From Clostridium sp. CAG:451 (GTDB lineage Bacteria; Bacillota_I; Bacilli_A; RF39; UBA660): DNA of 34,103 nucleotides. Below, piece after piece: positions 23,796 through 32,260 of this stretch (within the stretch, counting starts at the first letter, position 1; every line of letters begins with the position of its first letter). The translations under genes and the position numbers were made by a program. The stretch covers positions 1 through 34,103 of the forward strand of contig FR901074.1 of assembly GCA_000438295.1 (NCBI GenBank), given 5' to 3'. The notes below the pieces were generated by a model. It had not been told where the DNA came from, searched no databases, and was given only the letters and a program-made list of their open reading frames with translations.

Positions 23796-23872
23796 TGGTA
23801 GCCTGTACGGGGTTTGAACCCGTGAATACGAGCTTGAGAGGCGCGCGTGTTGAACCACTTCACCAACAGGCC
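23796..23872 (-). tRNA. tRNA-Glu, anticodon CTC
   Basis: The 77-base gene with encoded CCA folds as a class I tRNA. The acceptor is GGCCTGT with ACAGGCT (first pair G-U), the D arm is GTG/CAC, the anticodon arm CGCGC-CTCTCAA-GCTCG, the variable loop TATTC, the T arm ACGGG-TTCAAAC-CCCGT, and the discriminator A. The loop gives anticodon CTC (reads GAG). Body and GGCC start resemble Bacillota tRNA-Glu, whose usual anticodon is TTC. The third pair of the anticodon stem is a C-U mismatch, and the first acceptor pair is G-U, so it may be a minor or weakened isoacceptor. A terminator follows. The short stretch to the preceding orphan gene has no clear promoter, so it may be processed from a longer transcript. 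Confidence 0.88.
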
Positions 23873-23906
23873 ATAATAAACATCTCCTTAAGAAGATATT
23901 TATATT

Positions 23907-25181
23907 TTAACATACATTATTTTTTTTGACAATCACTTTTGCTTCTTTTTTACTAGCTTGGTTCTCTTTTATTTTTTGTGTAATTAGTCCTTTAGCTAAA
24001 GGAAGCCTTTCTTCTTCTAATTCTTTTGTTACATTTGTAAATTCATTTTGAGTAAAGGTTACAAATTCGTTTTCAAAAAACATTGTTCCCTTCTTAGCAA
24101 ACATGGCAGTTTCTTTACTGTCTAAGCAAGCAAAAGCTGTTTTATGTTTTTCATGATATTTTTTTAACATACTGCTTGCATTATGAAGTTGCAAAGAACT
24201 TAGCAATTCAACAAATTCATTAGTACTATATCTTAACTTATAAAAATTATAATAATCTAGAGAAGTTTTATATGAATTACTTGCAATATTAAATAGTTCA
24301 TTAATAACTGGTTCAATTTTTAAAAGTTCTTTTTTCTTATATTCTAATAATATACTTTTTTGTTTATCATAGGTCAAAGAGAAAAACATTTCATTATCAT
24401 TACCTAACTCTCGTACATATCTTTTAACTAACAAAATAGGTATGCCTGTTTCCTCATAAAAAGTTAATAAAGTTCTTGATCTGCTAGAAGCTACTGACTC
24501 TTTAGAAATTCCTTTTTTTATTTCTTCTTTTGCTACTGTTTTTTCACGATTAATATATTCAGTAAAAGCAGACGTTACCATTTTTGATTTATATTCATTA
24601 AACTTCAAAGGAAACCTAAGACTTTTATATACATCATTTTTATAATATTTAATTGTGTCATAAGCTTGTGCTATTTCAATTCTAGAAGCTTTATATTTTT
24701 TTTCAAATTCTAAAAATGTAGAAACACCAGAATTTTCTACTAACATAACTTTTATAAAGGCTTCTCTTATTCTATGAGATAACTCTTTTTCTTTAGTGTA
24801 TTCTTTTGGACATTTTGTCATAACATATTTTGCTAATGCCATGTCTATTTTACTAGGATTTTTAACAGTTAATAATATTTCTTTAATTTCCCACCAGGCA
24901 AGATTTGTTTTTTTACAAGTTTTAGAAATAATATCATCATCTCTATTATTGATAAAATTTGTTATTAATTCCATATAGACCTCATCTTTTCTAGTTAATA
25001 ACTCCTTACGATAAAAGTCTGCTTTTTTATTGTCAATTATAGAAATCAATAAGGCTTGTCTTTCTGTATTTTTAAGATTTGCTCTAAATATCTTCCAACT
25101 AGCTATTATTATTTCTTCCAATGATTCTGCTTTTTCTAAATCATCAATTTTTTCATTTAATCTTTTAAATCTTTCTTTCAT
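23907..25181 (-). CDS. hypothetical protein with repeated helical units, 424 residues
   Basis: Not recognised. It is soluble, charged and almost certainly all helical. At least four stretches look like versions of one helix-turn-helix-like unit spaced roughly 70-90 residues apart: KKTNLAWWEIKEILL, EKKYKASRIEIAQAY, YEETGIPILLVKRYV and YKLRYSTNEFVELLS, each followed by a short basic or polar helix. The C-terminus is lysine-rich and ends NNVC. ATG 25181 is chosen because GAGGT lies six bases upstream; the longer frame to 25241 covers the promoter. A strong promoter (25210-25238) drives it. A tRNA-Glu gene follows within 35 bases. DNA or RNA binding is an inference only. Confidence 0.78.
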   Translation of the reverse strand: MKERFKRLNEKIDDLEKAESLEEIIIASWKIFRANLKNTERQALLISIIDNKKADFYRKELLTRKDEVYMELITNFINNRDDDIISKTCKKTNLAWWEIKEILLTVKNPSKIDMALAKYVMTKCPKEYTKEKELSHRIREAFIKVMLVENSGVSTFLEFEKKYKASRIEIAQAYDTIKYYKNDVYKSLRFPLKFNEYKSKMVTSAFTEYINREKTVAKEEIKKGISKESVASSRSRTLLTFYEETGIPILLVKRYVRELGNDNEMFFSLTYDKQKSILLEYKKKELLKIEPVINELFNIASNSYKTSLDYYNFYKLRYSTNEFVELLSSLQLHNASSMLKKYHEKHKTAFACLDSKETAMFAKKGTMFFENEFVTFTQNEFTNVTKELEEERLPLAKGLITQKIKENQASKKEAKVIVKKNNVC

Positions 25182-25209
25182 ACTTAAACCTCTTTCCAAA
25201 AGTGTGTTT

Positions 25210-25238
25210 ATTATAACAAAAAAATGAATAATTTTCAA
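25210..25238 (-). promoter_or_regulatory. sigma-A promoter of the 25181 orphan gene
   Basis: Minus strand TTGAAA (25238-25233), exactly 17 bases, TATAAT (25215-25210). Five of six and six of six matches. Confidence 0.72.
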
Positions 25239-25255
25239 CAACTATTCATTTCGAT

Positions 25256-26296
25256 TTAATAAACCTTACTTTCATAACCTTTATTAATAGATTCTGCCAC
25301 AGCTTTGTAGTTCTTTGAAAGTCTTTCAATTGAAGATGAAGATAATTCGATACTATCCGAAGAAAAGATGGGTATATCTAATTTCTTTAATATATTTATA
25401 TCATCTTTTATTGTAAAATTAGAATGTCCTAATATACCTATTAAATATGATAGTTCTTCTTTCTTTACTACATCATTAGTATCTTTTTTAAAAAAATCAC
25501 AAGCTAAAGCTGTACCTATTACATATCTTTGCCTTATAGGAAACTGTAAATTGCCTTTGTTCACTATCTCATTTAAGTATTCTTCACCTTTGATGCTAAA
25601 TATTTCATACTCTTTTGAATTTTTAGAAAGGTTGTTAAGATAATTTAATAAACTCTCTTTTGTTATCTTTCCATCCTTTTTATATAACTCTAATAGGGTA
25701 TATTCAAATAAAACAGCAGAAGCATCAAAATAAGTATCTACAAGTCTATTTTGCTTTCTTCTTATTATCTCTTCCTTACTATATGAAGTATTATTAAGTA
25801 AATAGTCTTCCATAAGAAACTCCGTAGCTATAGTTGAAGTTTCTCCCAAATAACTTTTAATGATACTGTTTTGATGCTTTGGTTGACTAAATTTATGTAT
25901 AATTTCATGAGCAATTGAATAAATATCATTTATGTTATTTTGATAACTAATTATTACTTTTCCATCACTTCTGACCTCTGATAAATCTTTTCCTTTAAAA
26001 GGAATAAATTCTACACTTGGTTCTTCTTTACCTTTATAGACATTCTTCTCTTGTAGTATATTGAAGTACATTGATGAGTAATTATCATTTAAGTTATAAA
26101 GAAAATTACCTACTATATTTATTGAATCATTTAAAGAAACATATTCTTCAAATGATTCTTTAGTAATACTTGGTGTATTATCTATAATAATTTTAGCTAA
26201 TTTAGCTGTTTCTTTAAGTGAATTAACTTCCATACTTCTATTCTTATCTTCTAGAGTACTTGCTAATATTTCATTTAGTCTATTATAGTATCCCAT
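25256..26296 (-). CDS. compact HExxH zinc peptidase, M3-like
   Basis: The 346 residues contain SIAHEIIHKF (HExxH at about 130-134) and, some 18 residues on, LGETSTIATEFLMEDYLL. This resembles the zinc site and following helix of M3 peptidases (oligoendopeptidase F group), where the second motif supplies the third ligand (Glu near 152 or 159). The protein is much shorter than PepF (about 600), and its N-terminal half lacks the usual lobe, so it is a minimal or divergent member. There is no signal peptide, so it is probably cytoplasmic. ATG 26296 has GAGGG five bases upstream; ATG 26308, overlapping the holA stop, is an alternative. It is the last gene of the alaS operon. Confidence 0.75.
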   Translation of the reverse strand: MGYYNRLNEILASTLEDKNRSMEVNSLKETAKLAKIIIDNTPSITKESFEEYVSLNDSINIVGNFLYNLNDNYSSMYFNILQEKNVYKGKEEPSVEFIPFKGKDLSEVRSDGKVIISYQNNINDIYSIAHEIIHKFSQPKHQNSIIKSYLGETSTIATEFLMEDYLLNNTSYSKEEIIRRKQNRLVDTYFDASAVLFEYTLLELYKKDGKITKESLLNYLNNLSKNSKEYEIFSIKGEEYLNEIVNKGNLQFPIRQRYVIGTALACDFFKKDTNDVVKKEELSYLIGILGHSNFTIKDDINILKKLDIPIFSSDSIELSSSSIERLSKNYKAVAESINKGYESKVY

Positions 26297-26307
26297 ATAA
26301 TCCCTCA

Positions 26308-27252
26308 TTATTCGCTAAGAATAAGCATTTCTATAGCTATATCTTTGTCAGCCTTTCCTGTTTTTAATTTCAAGTCTAGGTCTGCTAATTTTAAAATAAA
26401 CTGTTTAACTTCTTTAATAGAACTATATCTTCCAAGTTCTAATATCTTCTTAGCACGATATGGATGAACAGCTAACTTTTTAGCTATTTCTTCTTCCCTA
26501 AAACCTCTATTATTAAGTAGTTTAACTTGATATAAAAGACGATACTGGCTCTCTAATAATCCCATCAAAGAAAATACTTCTATGTTATAATTTTTTAACT
26601 GATTATATAAGGTAAGAGCTTGTTTTTTATCTTTTAGACCAATAGCTCTTATTAGATCAAAGGATAATTGATCTTGTTTTTCTAAAGGTATTGGTAATAG
26701 TGATGCCACATCTTGATTAGTTATTTCCTTACTATCTATTTTATATAGTTTTAATTTATTACACTCTTGATAAATAGCATCATAACTATCATTTACTCTA
26801 GATAATATATTAGTAACTACCCCGTTTTCTAATTTATAACCAGTAAGTTCTTTCTTTATATAGACATCTTGACTAGGATTAAGTTCTAGAAATGTCATCT
26901 TCTTCTTTAACTCTTTACCTATTTTTTTTCTATCATCCATTTTACTTACTGTTAGAAAAAACAAAGTACTATCAATTTCTTGATCTAAGTATTTTAACAA
27001 ATGATTAAGACTTTGTTCTTCTTCTGTTGAAGTAGCGGTTAAAAAACTAGCATGATTTGCTATAACTACTTTTAATGGTGTTAAGAAAGATACTGTATCT
27101 AAATCCTCTAAGACAGTAGCTAAATCAGTCTCTTCTAAATCATAAGTAGTAATAGATGCATCTATAAAACCTTTTTCTTTAATGATTTTAGCTATTTCTC
27201 TTTCTAATAACATACTAGATGAAGAAAGAAGCAAATAATTATGCTGCTTCAT
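26308..27252 (-). CDS. holA: DNA polymerase III subunit delta
   Basis: The clamp-loader subunit that opens the sliding clamp. At 314 residues it is slightly shorter than usual (about 340). The N-terminal domain keeps YLLLSSSSMLLEREIAKII and TPLKVVIANHASFL; the C-terminal collar domain has LIRAIGLKDKKQALTLYNQL, SLMGLLESQYRLLYQVKLLNNRGFREEEIAKKLAVHPYRAKKILE and a helical end. This last stretch is highly typical of HolA/YqeN. GGAG lies inside the end of alaS, which it overlaps by 14 bases. The link with alaS is not the usual Bacillus location (near rpsT). Confidence 0.92.
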   Translation of the reverse strand: MKQHNYLLLSSSSMLLEREIAKIIKEKGFIDASITTYDLEETDLATVLEDLDTVSFLTPLKVVIANHASFLTATSTEEEQSLNHLLKYLDQEIDSTLFFLTVSKMDDRKKIGKELKKKMTFLELNPSQDVYIKKELTGYKLENGVVTNILSRVNDSYDAIYQECNKLKLYKIDSKEITNQDVASLLPIPLEKQDQLSFDLIRAIGLKDKKQALTLYNQLKNYNIEVFSLMGLLESQYRLLYQVKLLNNRGFREEEIAKKLAVHPYRAKKILELGRYSSIKEVKQFILKLADLDLKLKTGKADKDIAIEMLILSE

Positions 27253-29935
27253 TTATTTGCTCCACTAAATATTTATAAACTTCATCAAGTTTTTCTACAG
27301 TCTTACCGCCACCTTGGGCAAAAGTAGCACTACCTCCACCATTACCATTTGAGATACTTGCTATTTGTTTAACTAAGTAACCAGCACTTAAACTAGCTAT
27401 CTTGTTACGGCAGATAAAGTTTACACTATTATCTTCCTTAATATTAACTATGAATACTAAAGAATTATCAACTTTATTTGCTAAAGCATCCATTATTGTT
27501 TTTAAGATATCCATCTCTTCATTATTAAAGGTTAAATATAAGAAATTCTTATCATTTATTACTTTAAGATTAGTTAAATATTCATCTATTTTATTTAGAC
27601 TTTGTTTTTCTTTTTCTTCTTGGAATTTTCTCTCAAGTGTTTTAACCTCTCCTTGAACATATGATAATTCATTACGATTAAACACTATATCACGATAACT
27701 CTTTGGTGCACTATTATCAATAGTAACATCAAAAGTAAGATTAATACCTAACTTCTTAGCTTGTTCAAGTAGCTCTTTAGATTTCATTAATAATTTAACC
27801 ATTTCATCATTATATGGTTTAATAAGTTCAAATAAAGTTGTTTCTATCTTCTTATTAGTACAAGCTTCTATTCGGTAAGTATTACTTCCTTTAGATTCAA
27901 ATGAAGAAATAGCAAATCTTTTAATATCTTTAGTATTGGCTATATGAGTACCACCACATAATTCCATTGATTTATCAATCTTAACTACTCTTACGGTCTC
28001 ACCATACTTTTCCCCAAATAAAGCCATAGCACCTAACTCTTTAGCTTTATCAAGAGGCATAACCTCAGTTGATGTTATTATTCCTTTATCTATCATTTCA
28101 TTAACCATATCTTCTACTTGGTATAGTTGTTCATCAAAAATCTTTCCAGTATAAGTAAAGTCAAAACGAAGTTTACTATCATCTACATAACTACCAGCTT
28201 GCATAACTTTAGGACTAATAATGGTTTGTAGGGCATACTGTAGCATATGGACACTACTATGGTTAGCTTCAATATTATGACGACGCTCTTTATCAATAAT
28301 CACTTCACATTCATCACCAACAGTTATTTTACCAGATAATAATTTTACTTTATGGATATGTTGACCATTTGGTCCTTTAAAGACATCTACTACTCTAGCG
28401 GTAAAGTTTTTACCTGTAATCATACCAGTATCTGCTACTTGTCCACCACTCTCAGCATAGAAACAAGTTCTTTTTAAGGCAATATAACCATCATGATCAA
28501 GTTCCCTTTCAAGATTATCTTTACTAAAGATAGCAAGTACACTACTTTTTAAACGGTATAGTCCATAAACAAAAGTAGAAGGCTTTTTAAAGTCCATTAA
28601 AACTTGTTTTTGTTTAGCCATAGAAGTCTTATTACGATTATTTTTCTTAGCAGCTTCTCTTTGCTTATTCATATAATCGATAAAGCCCTCTTTATCTACC
28701 GTGTATCCCTTTTCATTAGCAATTTCTTCGGTTAATTCAAGTGGAAAACCAAAAGTATCATAAAGTTTAAAAGCATCATAACCAGATACAACTTTATCAT
28801 TTACAGTTTCTAAAATATCATCAAGTTTTGACATACCTTGTTCAAGAGTTTTTAAAAATAATTTCTCTTCTTCTAGTATTAAAGCTTCAACTTCTGCTCT
28901 TTTTTCATATAATTCTTTATAAAAGTCTCCCATAGTCTCACAAACAGTTCCTACTAATTTATAAAGGAACGGTTCATTAAATCCTAATTGTTTACCAAAT
29001 CTTGAACTTCTTCTTAAAAGACGTCTTAAAACATAATCTCTTCCGGTATTTCCAAAACTTGCTCCATCAGAAAGGGCAAATGTTATTGCTTTAATATGAT
29101 CAGCTATTACTTTAAATGAAGTTTGACCATTATAAAGAATACCTGACATTTCTTCTATTTTAGCTAGTATTGGGGTAAATAAATCTGTTTCAAAACTAGA
29201 ATCTACATCTTGAAAAATTGTACACCATCTCTCAAGACCTGCTCCAGTATCAATATTTTTATGTGGAAGCTCTTTATACTTTTCACGAGGTTTTCCTTCT
29301 TCTGATTGAAACTGTGAAAAGACGTTATTCCAAATTTCTATATATCTTTCTTGTTCATCATCATTTTTAAACTTTTCAAAAGCATCATGATTTGGATCAT
29401 ACTTTTCCCCACGATCAAAGAATATCTCACTATCTGGTCCACAAGGTCCACTACCTATTTCCCAAAAGTTTTCATCAAGTTTTATCATATGAGAAGGATC
29501 CATTCCGAGTTCTATCCATTTATTTAAAGCATCAGCATCATCTGTATATACTGTTACATAAAGTCTGTCTTTAGGAATAGCAAACCATTTATCACTAGTT
29601 AACAACTCAAAAGCAAAACTAATCGCTTCATTTTTAAAGTAATCACCAATTGAAAAGTTACCCATCATCTCAAAGAAAGTATGATGGCGTCTTGTTATCC
29701 CAACATTTTCTATATCATTTGTACGAATACATTTTTGAATATTAACAATTCTTCTACTTTCAGGAATAACTGTTCCATCAAAATATTTCTTTAAAGGAGT
29801 TACTCCGGCATTAATCCATAATAGTGAATTATCATCTCTTGGAATTAAGGGAGCACTTTCTACATATTTATGTCCATGTTCTTCAAAATATTTTATCCAT
29901 AATGTTCTAATCTCATTACTAGTCATCTTTCTCAT
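27239..29935 (-). CDS. alaS: alanyl-tRNA synthetase
   Basis: Charges tRNA-Ala and edits mischarged Ser and Gly. The 898 residues are normal in length. The aminoacylation core (1 to about 440) shows RTLWIKYFEEHGH, PLIPRDDNSLLWINAGV, RHHTFFEMMGNFSIGDYF and DHIKAITFALSDGA. The editing domain has HSSVH (559-563) and CGGTH (660-664), the zinc ligands for mischarged-tRNA hydrolysis. The C-terminal part ends in a glycine-rich segment, GNGGGSATFAQGGGK. ATG 29935 has AAGGAG nine bases upstream; ATG 29926 (MTSNEIRTLW) is also possible. It overlaps the kinase gene before and holA after. No T-box leader is seen, and the operon promoter is upstream of the AI-2E gene. Confidence 0.97.
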   Translation of the reverse strand: MRKMTSNEIRTLWIKYFEEHGHKYVESAPLIPRDDNSLLWINAGVTPLKKYFDGTVIPESRRIVNIQKCIRTNDIENVGITRRHHTFFEMMGNFSIGDYFKNEAISFAFELLTSDKWFAIPKDRLYVTVYTDDADALNKWIELGMDPSHMIKLDENFWEIGSGPCGPDSEIFFDRGEKYDPNHDAFEKFKNDDEQERYIEIWNNVFSQFQSEEGKPREKYKELPHKNIDTGAGLERWCTIFQDVDSSFETDLFTPILAKIEEMSGILYNGQTSFKVIADHIKAITFALSDGASFGNTGRDYVLRRLLRRSSRFGKQLGFNEPFLYKLVGTVCETMGDFYKELYEKRAEVEALILEEEKLFLKTLEQGMSKLDDILETVNDKVVSGYDAFKLYDTFGFPLELTEEIANEKGYTVDKEGFIDYMNKQREAAKKNNRNKTSMAKQKQVLMDFKKPSTFVYGLYRLKSSVLAIFSKDNLERELDHDGYIALKRTCFYAESGGQVADTGMITGKNFTARVVDVFKGPNGQHIHKVKLLSGKITVGDECEVIIDKERRHNIEANHSSVHMLQYALQTIISPKVMQAGSYVDDSKLRFDFTYTGKIFDEQLYQVEDMVNEMIDKGIITSTEVMPLDKAKELGAMALFGEKYGETVRVVKIDKSMELCGGTHIANTKDIKRFAISSFESKGSNTYRIEACTNKKIETTLFELIKPYNDEMVKLLMKSKELLEQAKKLGINLTFDVTIDNSAPKSYRDIVFNRNELSYVQGEVKTLERKFQEEKEKQSLNKIDEYLTNLKVINDKNFLYLTFNNEEMDILKTIMDALANKVDNSLVFIVNIKEDNSVNFICRNKIASLSAGYLVKQIASISNGNGGGSATFAQGGGKTVEKLDEVYKYLVEQINEAA

Positions 29936-30488
29936 TTTTATCTACTCCTTCTATTAAACACTTAATTTTTGCTAAGTCTTCTTCATACTTTTCCATACTA
30001 CCATTATTTAAAAGGTAATAATCAGCATAAGCGATAGGCCCACCTTTAGCAGAGTTTTCTATCTCAGTAACATCTCTTCTTATAATTTCTTCTTTATTAA
30101 AGGCTCGTTCCTTTCGCTTAGATATTCTATCATACCTTAATTTCTTATCACAGACAATAGCAATCACTACTAAATCTTTAAATTCTTCTTTTAAAATTTT
30201 ATATTCATCCCAAGAATATAATCCATCTAAAATAACATTACCTTCACTATATAGTTTTTTAATCTTTGGTAATAGAAGTTTAGCAACTACTCCCATACCA
30301 TGTTCTTTTCTAATCTTTTCTCTAAATTCTTTTTGACTCTCAGGAGTTATTTCTATTCCTTCTTCTTTCATTTTCTCATAAATAACTCCACCAAAATAAA
30401 CTAAGTTATACCCTTTATTATTAAAATAGGAAGAAGCAATACTCTTCCCACTACCAGCCATTCCTACTATTGCAACTATTTTATTCAT
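29919..30488 (-). CDS. P-loop nucleotide kinase, archaeal UPF0200/CoaE-like
   Basis: The 189 residues begin IVAIVGMAGSGKSIASSYFNNKGY, a clear P-loop, and continue VYFGGVIYEKMKEEGIEITPESQKEFREKIRKEHGMGVVAKLLLPKI. The phrase EEGIEITPES with REKIRKEHGMGVVA resembles the UPF0200 group, best known from archaea and annotated as dephospho-CoA-kinase-like. ILDGLYSWDEY and RISKRKERAFNKEEI (lid region) follow. The substrate is unknown. It differs from classical bacterial CoaE, which starts IGLTGGIASGKS. It overlaps the upstream kinase by four bases and alaS by 17, inside the alaS operon. Confidence 0.8.
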   Translation of the reverse strand: MNKIVAIVGMAGSGKSIASSYFNNKGYNLVYFGGVIYEKMKEEGIEITPESQKEFREKIRKEHGMGVVAKLLLPKIKKLYSEGNVILDGLYSWDEYKILKEEFKDLVVIAIVCDKKLRYDRISKRKERAFNKEEIIRRDVTEIENSAKGGPIAYADYYLLNNGSMEKYEEDLAKIKCLIEGVDKNEKDD

Positions 30489-31015
30489 CTTTTATCCTCC
30501 ACTATTTTTAAAGTTTCTAACTTTAAACTTTCCATATCTTTATTTTCTACTATATAATCAAAGTCTTTATAATCATCTAAATCTATTTCTGTTTGATGAT
30601 TTTTTTCTTTATTAGTTAACTTATTATCTTGCTTATTAGTTAGTAATATAGTCTTGATATTAGGATACTTTTCTTTTAGTACTTCTATTTCATGAACTAA
30701 TCTACCATCAGTAATAAGTCCTACATCATAATAATTATCAAGAACTTCAATCGTTGTAATTAAATAATCAAGGAGAAAATCTTTCTTCTTTAGTTTTAAC
30801 TGTAAGATGTCATACCCTAGTGTTTGCAATAGTTCTCTTGGTTTTTCATCCTTTTCTTTATCATAATTAAAGTAGTCTTCCGCCCAACTATACAAAGGAG
30901 CAGTTAATTTTAAAATACAAACTTTGTTATTATCTTTTTCTTCCTCTTGTTTAATAAGTTTAGCAAAAGTATCTTTCCCTGCTCTTGCTTTACCACAAAT
31001 TAAATAAAGTTTCAT
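30485..31015 (-). CDS. P-loop kinase, deoxynucleoside monophosphate kinase-like
   Basis: The 176 residues open with LYLICGKARAGKDTFAKLI (P-loop GKARAGKDT). Later motifs are KPRELLQTLGYDILQ and VGLITDGRLVHEIEVLKEKYPNIKTILLT, with NHQTEIDLDDYKDFDYIVEN at the end. The GKxxAGKDT loop, the RELLQTLG motif and the TDxR motif recall phage-type dNMP kinases. The substrate is not established. GAGGTGG gives a good start, 14 bases after the AI-2E gene. It is one of two unrelated-looking nucleotide kinases placed back to back upstream of alaS. Confidence 0.78.
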   Translation of the reverse strand: MKLYLICGKARAGKDTFAKLIKQEEEKDNNKVCILKLTAPLYSWAEDYFNYDKEKDEKPRELLQTLGYDILQLKLKKKDFLLDYLITTIEVLDNYYDVGLITDGRLVHEIEVLKEKYPNIKTILLTNKQDNKLTNKEKNHQTEIDLDDYKDFDYIVENKDMESLKLETLKIVEDKR

Positions 31016-31029
31016 CTTACCACCTCGAC

Positions 31030-32175
31030 TTAGTCTAGTTCTTCTTTTTTGTTTAGAGAATGAAACTTCTCTCCTACTCCTGTTTTTTCATTAATAAACT
31101 CTAAAATTATCTTTAAGCTAGCAATAACAGGAGTTGCCACTATCATTCCTATCATACCAAAGAAATAGTTAAAAATCAATAGTCCCAGCATGATAGTAAC
31201 AGGGTGTAATTTCATTGTTTTACCCATAATTAAAGGTTGATAAAAGTTGTTTTCTAGGGTTTGACAGACCATAATTGACACGATAGTTAAGATGCCTACT
31301 TTAGGGTTCATTGAAAAACCAACAAATAAGGCCGGTACCGCTCCAATCCATGGACCAATATAAGGAATTACATCAGTTACAGCACAAAACAAAGCAAATA
31401 GTAAAGGTGCTTTTAAACCGGCTAGAGAAAGACCAATCGCTTGGGTTAAGAAAACAAAGAACATGACTATTAACACTCCTTGAACATAATTTCTTAACTT
31501 ACCATTAATTCTTCGCATCAAGTCTTTAGCATTATCATGATAAATATCAGGTATTAATGATAACATATGTTTCTCACTTTTTTTAAAGTCAAATAAGATA
31601 TAAAAACCAATCATAAAACCTAGTAATATATTGGCTCCACCACTAATTATTTTACTAACTGTTTTAAATAGCATAGTAGGTAGAGTCTCTGTCATATTCT
31701 TACCAATAGATTCTATTCTACTAATAATATCAGTCTCATAACTAGCAAGTAGTGAATTATCAAAAGAAGCAAAGAAGTTATCAACGCCCTTTTTAGTTTT
31801 ATCAATAAGAGAGGGAAGAGCATTAACAAGATCAGTAACACCAGTAGCAAAAGATGGAATCACAAAGTAGCATAATACTACTACTAGAACAATTAAAAGA
31901 AGATAAGTTATAATACATGCCACTACTCTATTCATCTTCTTTTCCATCTTAGTAACTAATGGATCTAAAAGCCAAGCTATTAACAACCCAATAAAGACTG
32001 GAGAGATAACTTTTAAAATATCGAGAATAAAATCTAAAATCTTCCATTCCTTAACAACATAAGTAACTAATAAAGCAACTAGAACAAGAACTAAAATATG
32101 AACTAGTTGTAATACTTTATTAGAAGTCTTAATAAATTTATTTAATTCTTTTTTATCTACTTTTTCACGAAACAT
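31030..32175 (-). CDS. AI-2E family transporter (YrrI/YtvI type)
   Basis: A 381-residue polytopic membrane protein with about eight hydrophobic segments in the usual 2+1+5 pattern. Family signatures include VISPVFIGLLIAWLLDPLVTKMEKK (near 58-82), DVIPYIGPWIGAVPALFVGF and LENNFYQPLIMGKTMKLHPVTIMLGLLIFNYFFGMIGMIVATPVIA. The family was named for autoinducer-2 export, but many members have other or unknown substrates (some move Na+). In Bacillus a member (yrrI) lies just upstream of alaS, as here, supporting orthology. AAGGTG precedes the ATG. TATACT (32206-32201 on the minus strand) is the likely -10 of the six-gene operon. Confidence 0.93.
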   Translation of the reverse strand: MFREKVDKKELNKFIKTSNKVLQLVHILVLVLVALLVTYVVKEWKILDFILDILKVISPVFIGLLIAWLLDPLVTKMEKKMNRVVACIITYLLLIVLVVVLCYFVIPSFATGVTDLVNALPSLIDKTKKGVDNFFASFDNSLLASYETDIISRIESIGKNMTETLPTMLFKTVSKIISGGANILLGFMIGFYILFDFKKSEKHMLSLIPDIYHDNAKDLMRRINGKLRNYVQGVLIVMFFVFLTQAIGLSLAGLKAPLLFALFCAVTDVIPYIGPWIGAVPALFVGFSMNPKVGILTIVSIMVCQTLENNFYQPLIMGKTMKLHPVTIMLGLLIFNYFFGMIGMIVATPVIASLKIILEFINEKTGVGEKFHSLNKKEELD

Positions 32176-32215
32176 CTTAGCACCTTCATTTCTATTTCTT
32201 AGTATACCACTTATC

Positions 32216-32244
32216 TTTACATTTAAAAAGAATTTTAATAAAAT
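32216..32244 (+). promoter_or_regulatory. promoter of yigZ
   Basis: TTTACA (32216-32221), 17 bases, TAAAAT (32239-32244). The AGGTGG binding site begins within five bases of the -10, so the real leader may be very short or the start slightly different. Confidence 0.45.
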
Positions 32245-32260
32245 ATAGGTGGTGATCTAA

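Noticed and set aside
23873..23905. ATGGCC start with AAGGAG overlapping the tRNA 5' end as a small ORF
   Set aside because: The frame stops after a few codons inside the tRNA. The AAGGAG-like string belongs to a small imperfect hairpin before the tRNA.
29935..32260. T-box riboswitch for alaS
   Set aside because: alaS overlaps the upstream kinase gene, and the operon leader before the AI-2E gene is under 100 bases with no T-box-like sequence.
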